DNA of 64,000 nucleotides, from assembly GCF_901709675.1 (NCBI RefSeq), contig NC_051105.1:6439104-6503103 (forward strand), read 5' to 3'. Within the stretch, counting starts at the first letter, position 1. Every line of letters begins with the position of its first letter. The notes beneath the pieces were generated by a model that had not been told where the DNA came from, did no database searches, and was given only the letters and a program-made list of their open reading frames with translations. The translations under genes were made by a program, and so were the position numbers. Shown here one piece after another: positions 62,360 to 64,000 of this stretch. The DNA comes from Syngnathus acus (Eukaryota; Chordata; Actinopteri; Syngnathiformes; Syngnathidae).

Positions 62360-64000
62360 AATGAATTAATGAAAAATATCAAATTATGAACATTATTCTA
62401 AACACAGCTGAATTGTTCTTCCAGAAAATAGCAGAAAAACAGTTACCATGAGGTTAAGTAGGCCAGCGAGTGCCACTCCAGTGGTGCTAAATTGACCAAA
62501 GTCACCTGTGTGACAGAAAGTCTGAGCAGGCTGAGTGCCTTGGGGTCAAGTGTGATTTCCTCAGCAGCCGGAGCATAACAAGCGACGTGAAACAGCAGCC
62601 GGCTTCACACCATCAACCCCGAGATGAAAAGCGGCGAGGGAAGGAGTGGCGTTTGTTTGGCGATTGATCGTAACGCTAGGATGTGTTTACGGCGTCGAGC
62701 TGGTGGTGGTGCAGCGGGGAAGCTTGACTTGTAAATCAGATCCGGGCTTTTCCCTGTCGCCATGGCAATGACTTCCTGATCCACTCTGTTGTGATTTAAT
62801 AGTCCTCGGGGAGCTCTAAACACATGCCGCGGATGCTCTCTGGTCTCTGCTCACCAGGCTTAAATTCAATTAGTTGCCAGTTAGAGCACCTGTGTGCGCC
62901 TGTGTTGTTGTCAATGCGCCGCTCGTTGATGGCGGTGTATTTATTTTGCTGTGTTTTCTGATTAGACAGCAGTCAGTCCCTGTGTTAAAAGAAAAGCCCC
63001 CCACGGTTTGAGACGATGATCTTGGGCCTTGGTTTCTTATTGTTAACAGCCAATGAGAAAGAAAAGCAGAATTATTTCTTTATCTTAAACCCCCTTATTT
63101 TCTCTTTTTCGAGTTCAGCTCACTTTCAAGCTGCTCCTGGTCGTCTGTTCAATCCTCCTTAAAACGAGAGGTTGATTTTTTTGCGGTTCTATGAGCTGAA
63201 GACGGCGAGCGACCTGAGCTGACTTATCAAATAAGAATCAAAAGAAATGGAAGTGGATATTCGGTCTTACTCGTGAGACGACGGAGACTTAAATGCTTTC
63301 TTGATGGAGATGTAACTTCTTCCCGTGGTTGCCCGCAACGGCGCCGACTGATGCATAAACTCTTACATCATTGGCCCAGCTATCTGATGCTGATCAGGAG
63401 ACATGAAGAAAAAAAAAAAAGTGGACGGATGAATGGACGGCGTTCATTCAAGTGTTTATCGGGGCGTTTTGCCGCTGACATATATCCCGCCTGTTGATAG
63501 ATATCTCCAAGGCGAACGGTGGTTTGATGTGGCAGTGAGGTGATTTCTCGTAGCGGCTCGTTTGTCTCTTTGATGCCTTTTCATCCCGCTGTCTGTCGTC
63601 TTTTCGAACATGGCAAACACGGCACGTTTGTATTTGTGCCCTTTTGCGGCCGAACTTGTTTGACGGTGACATTGGACGATGGTAGTGTCGGGAACATATT
63701 GCGGTAGTTTCAATTTTGCACAGCTTATTGTATTAAAATATGTGTTTCTTAAAGGTCAGTTCTTACTTTAATCAGCGATCATGTGAAATGGCGCAGGTGT
63801 CCATCTCCATAAATCGTTTTCTTTCCTCATGAGTTAAAATCATTCAATAATGAAGGGTTAAACATCCCCAAAATATTTGACATTTCTATATTTTTTTGGC
63901 TGCCATTTTGATATTATTGCACTTTGTTTTGTAACCCTGCTGGACTTTAATGAAGTAAGTTTCTCAAGGGTTGACACTTATGGGGATGCTCTGCATGATT

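Overview
This window is vertebrate nuclear DNA from a ray-finned fish, most likely a percomorph teleost. The protein-coding exons are short, have GT/AG boundaries, and match genes of the human chromosome 13q33 neighbourhood. The non-coding DNA is full of CA/TG microsatellites, (ATGG)n-tailed tRNA-derived SINEs, non-LTR retrotransposon tails and hAT-like or palindromic MITEs typical of teleosts. The species cannot be named from the sequence; a syngnathid-like repeat complement is only an impression.

Layout, left to right. (1) About 0.5-0.77 kb, minus strand: the first coding exon of MYO16 (unconventional myosin XVI). The rest of that gene lies off the left edge. (2) About 0.8-17.6 kb: a long stretch upstream of MYO16 holding only repeats and two weak candidate regulatory regions. 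(3) 17.8-20.6 kb, minus strand: a complete six-exon TNFSF13B (BAFF), a B-cell survival cytokine, with a tRNA-type SINE in intron 3. (4) 22.7-24.5 kb, minus strand: ABHD13, a membrane-anchored alpha/beta hydrolase whose whole coding sequence lies in one exon behind a probable short non-coding first exon. (5) 24.5-36.6 kb: gene-free DNA with MITEs and foldback elements. (6) 37.26-38.03 kb, plus strand: the first coding exon of NALF1 (FAM155A), an auxiliary subunit of the sodium leak channel NALCN. (7) 38.03-64 kb: the start of the very long NALF1 intron 1, with two clusters of a diverged ~100-bp tandem repeat, a 494-bp pure TG tract, a nested MITE and other repeats. Later NALF1 exons were not found.

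The order and orientations MYO16(-) TNFSF13B(-) ABHD13(-) NALF1(+) are the mirror image of human 13q33.3, so the block is old conserved synteny. The exception is LIG4: in human it sits head-to-head with ABHD13, between ABHD13 and NALF1, and no intact LIG4 reading frame is present in the corresponding 12 kb here. These genes share no pathway; their grouping is inherited, not operon-like. I found no clear evidence of a novel biological system. The most unusual items are the missing LIG4, the intronic tandem-repeat clusters, the overlapping upstream reading frame at NALF1, and the nested or foldback mobile elements.
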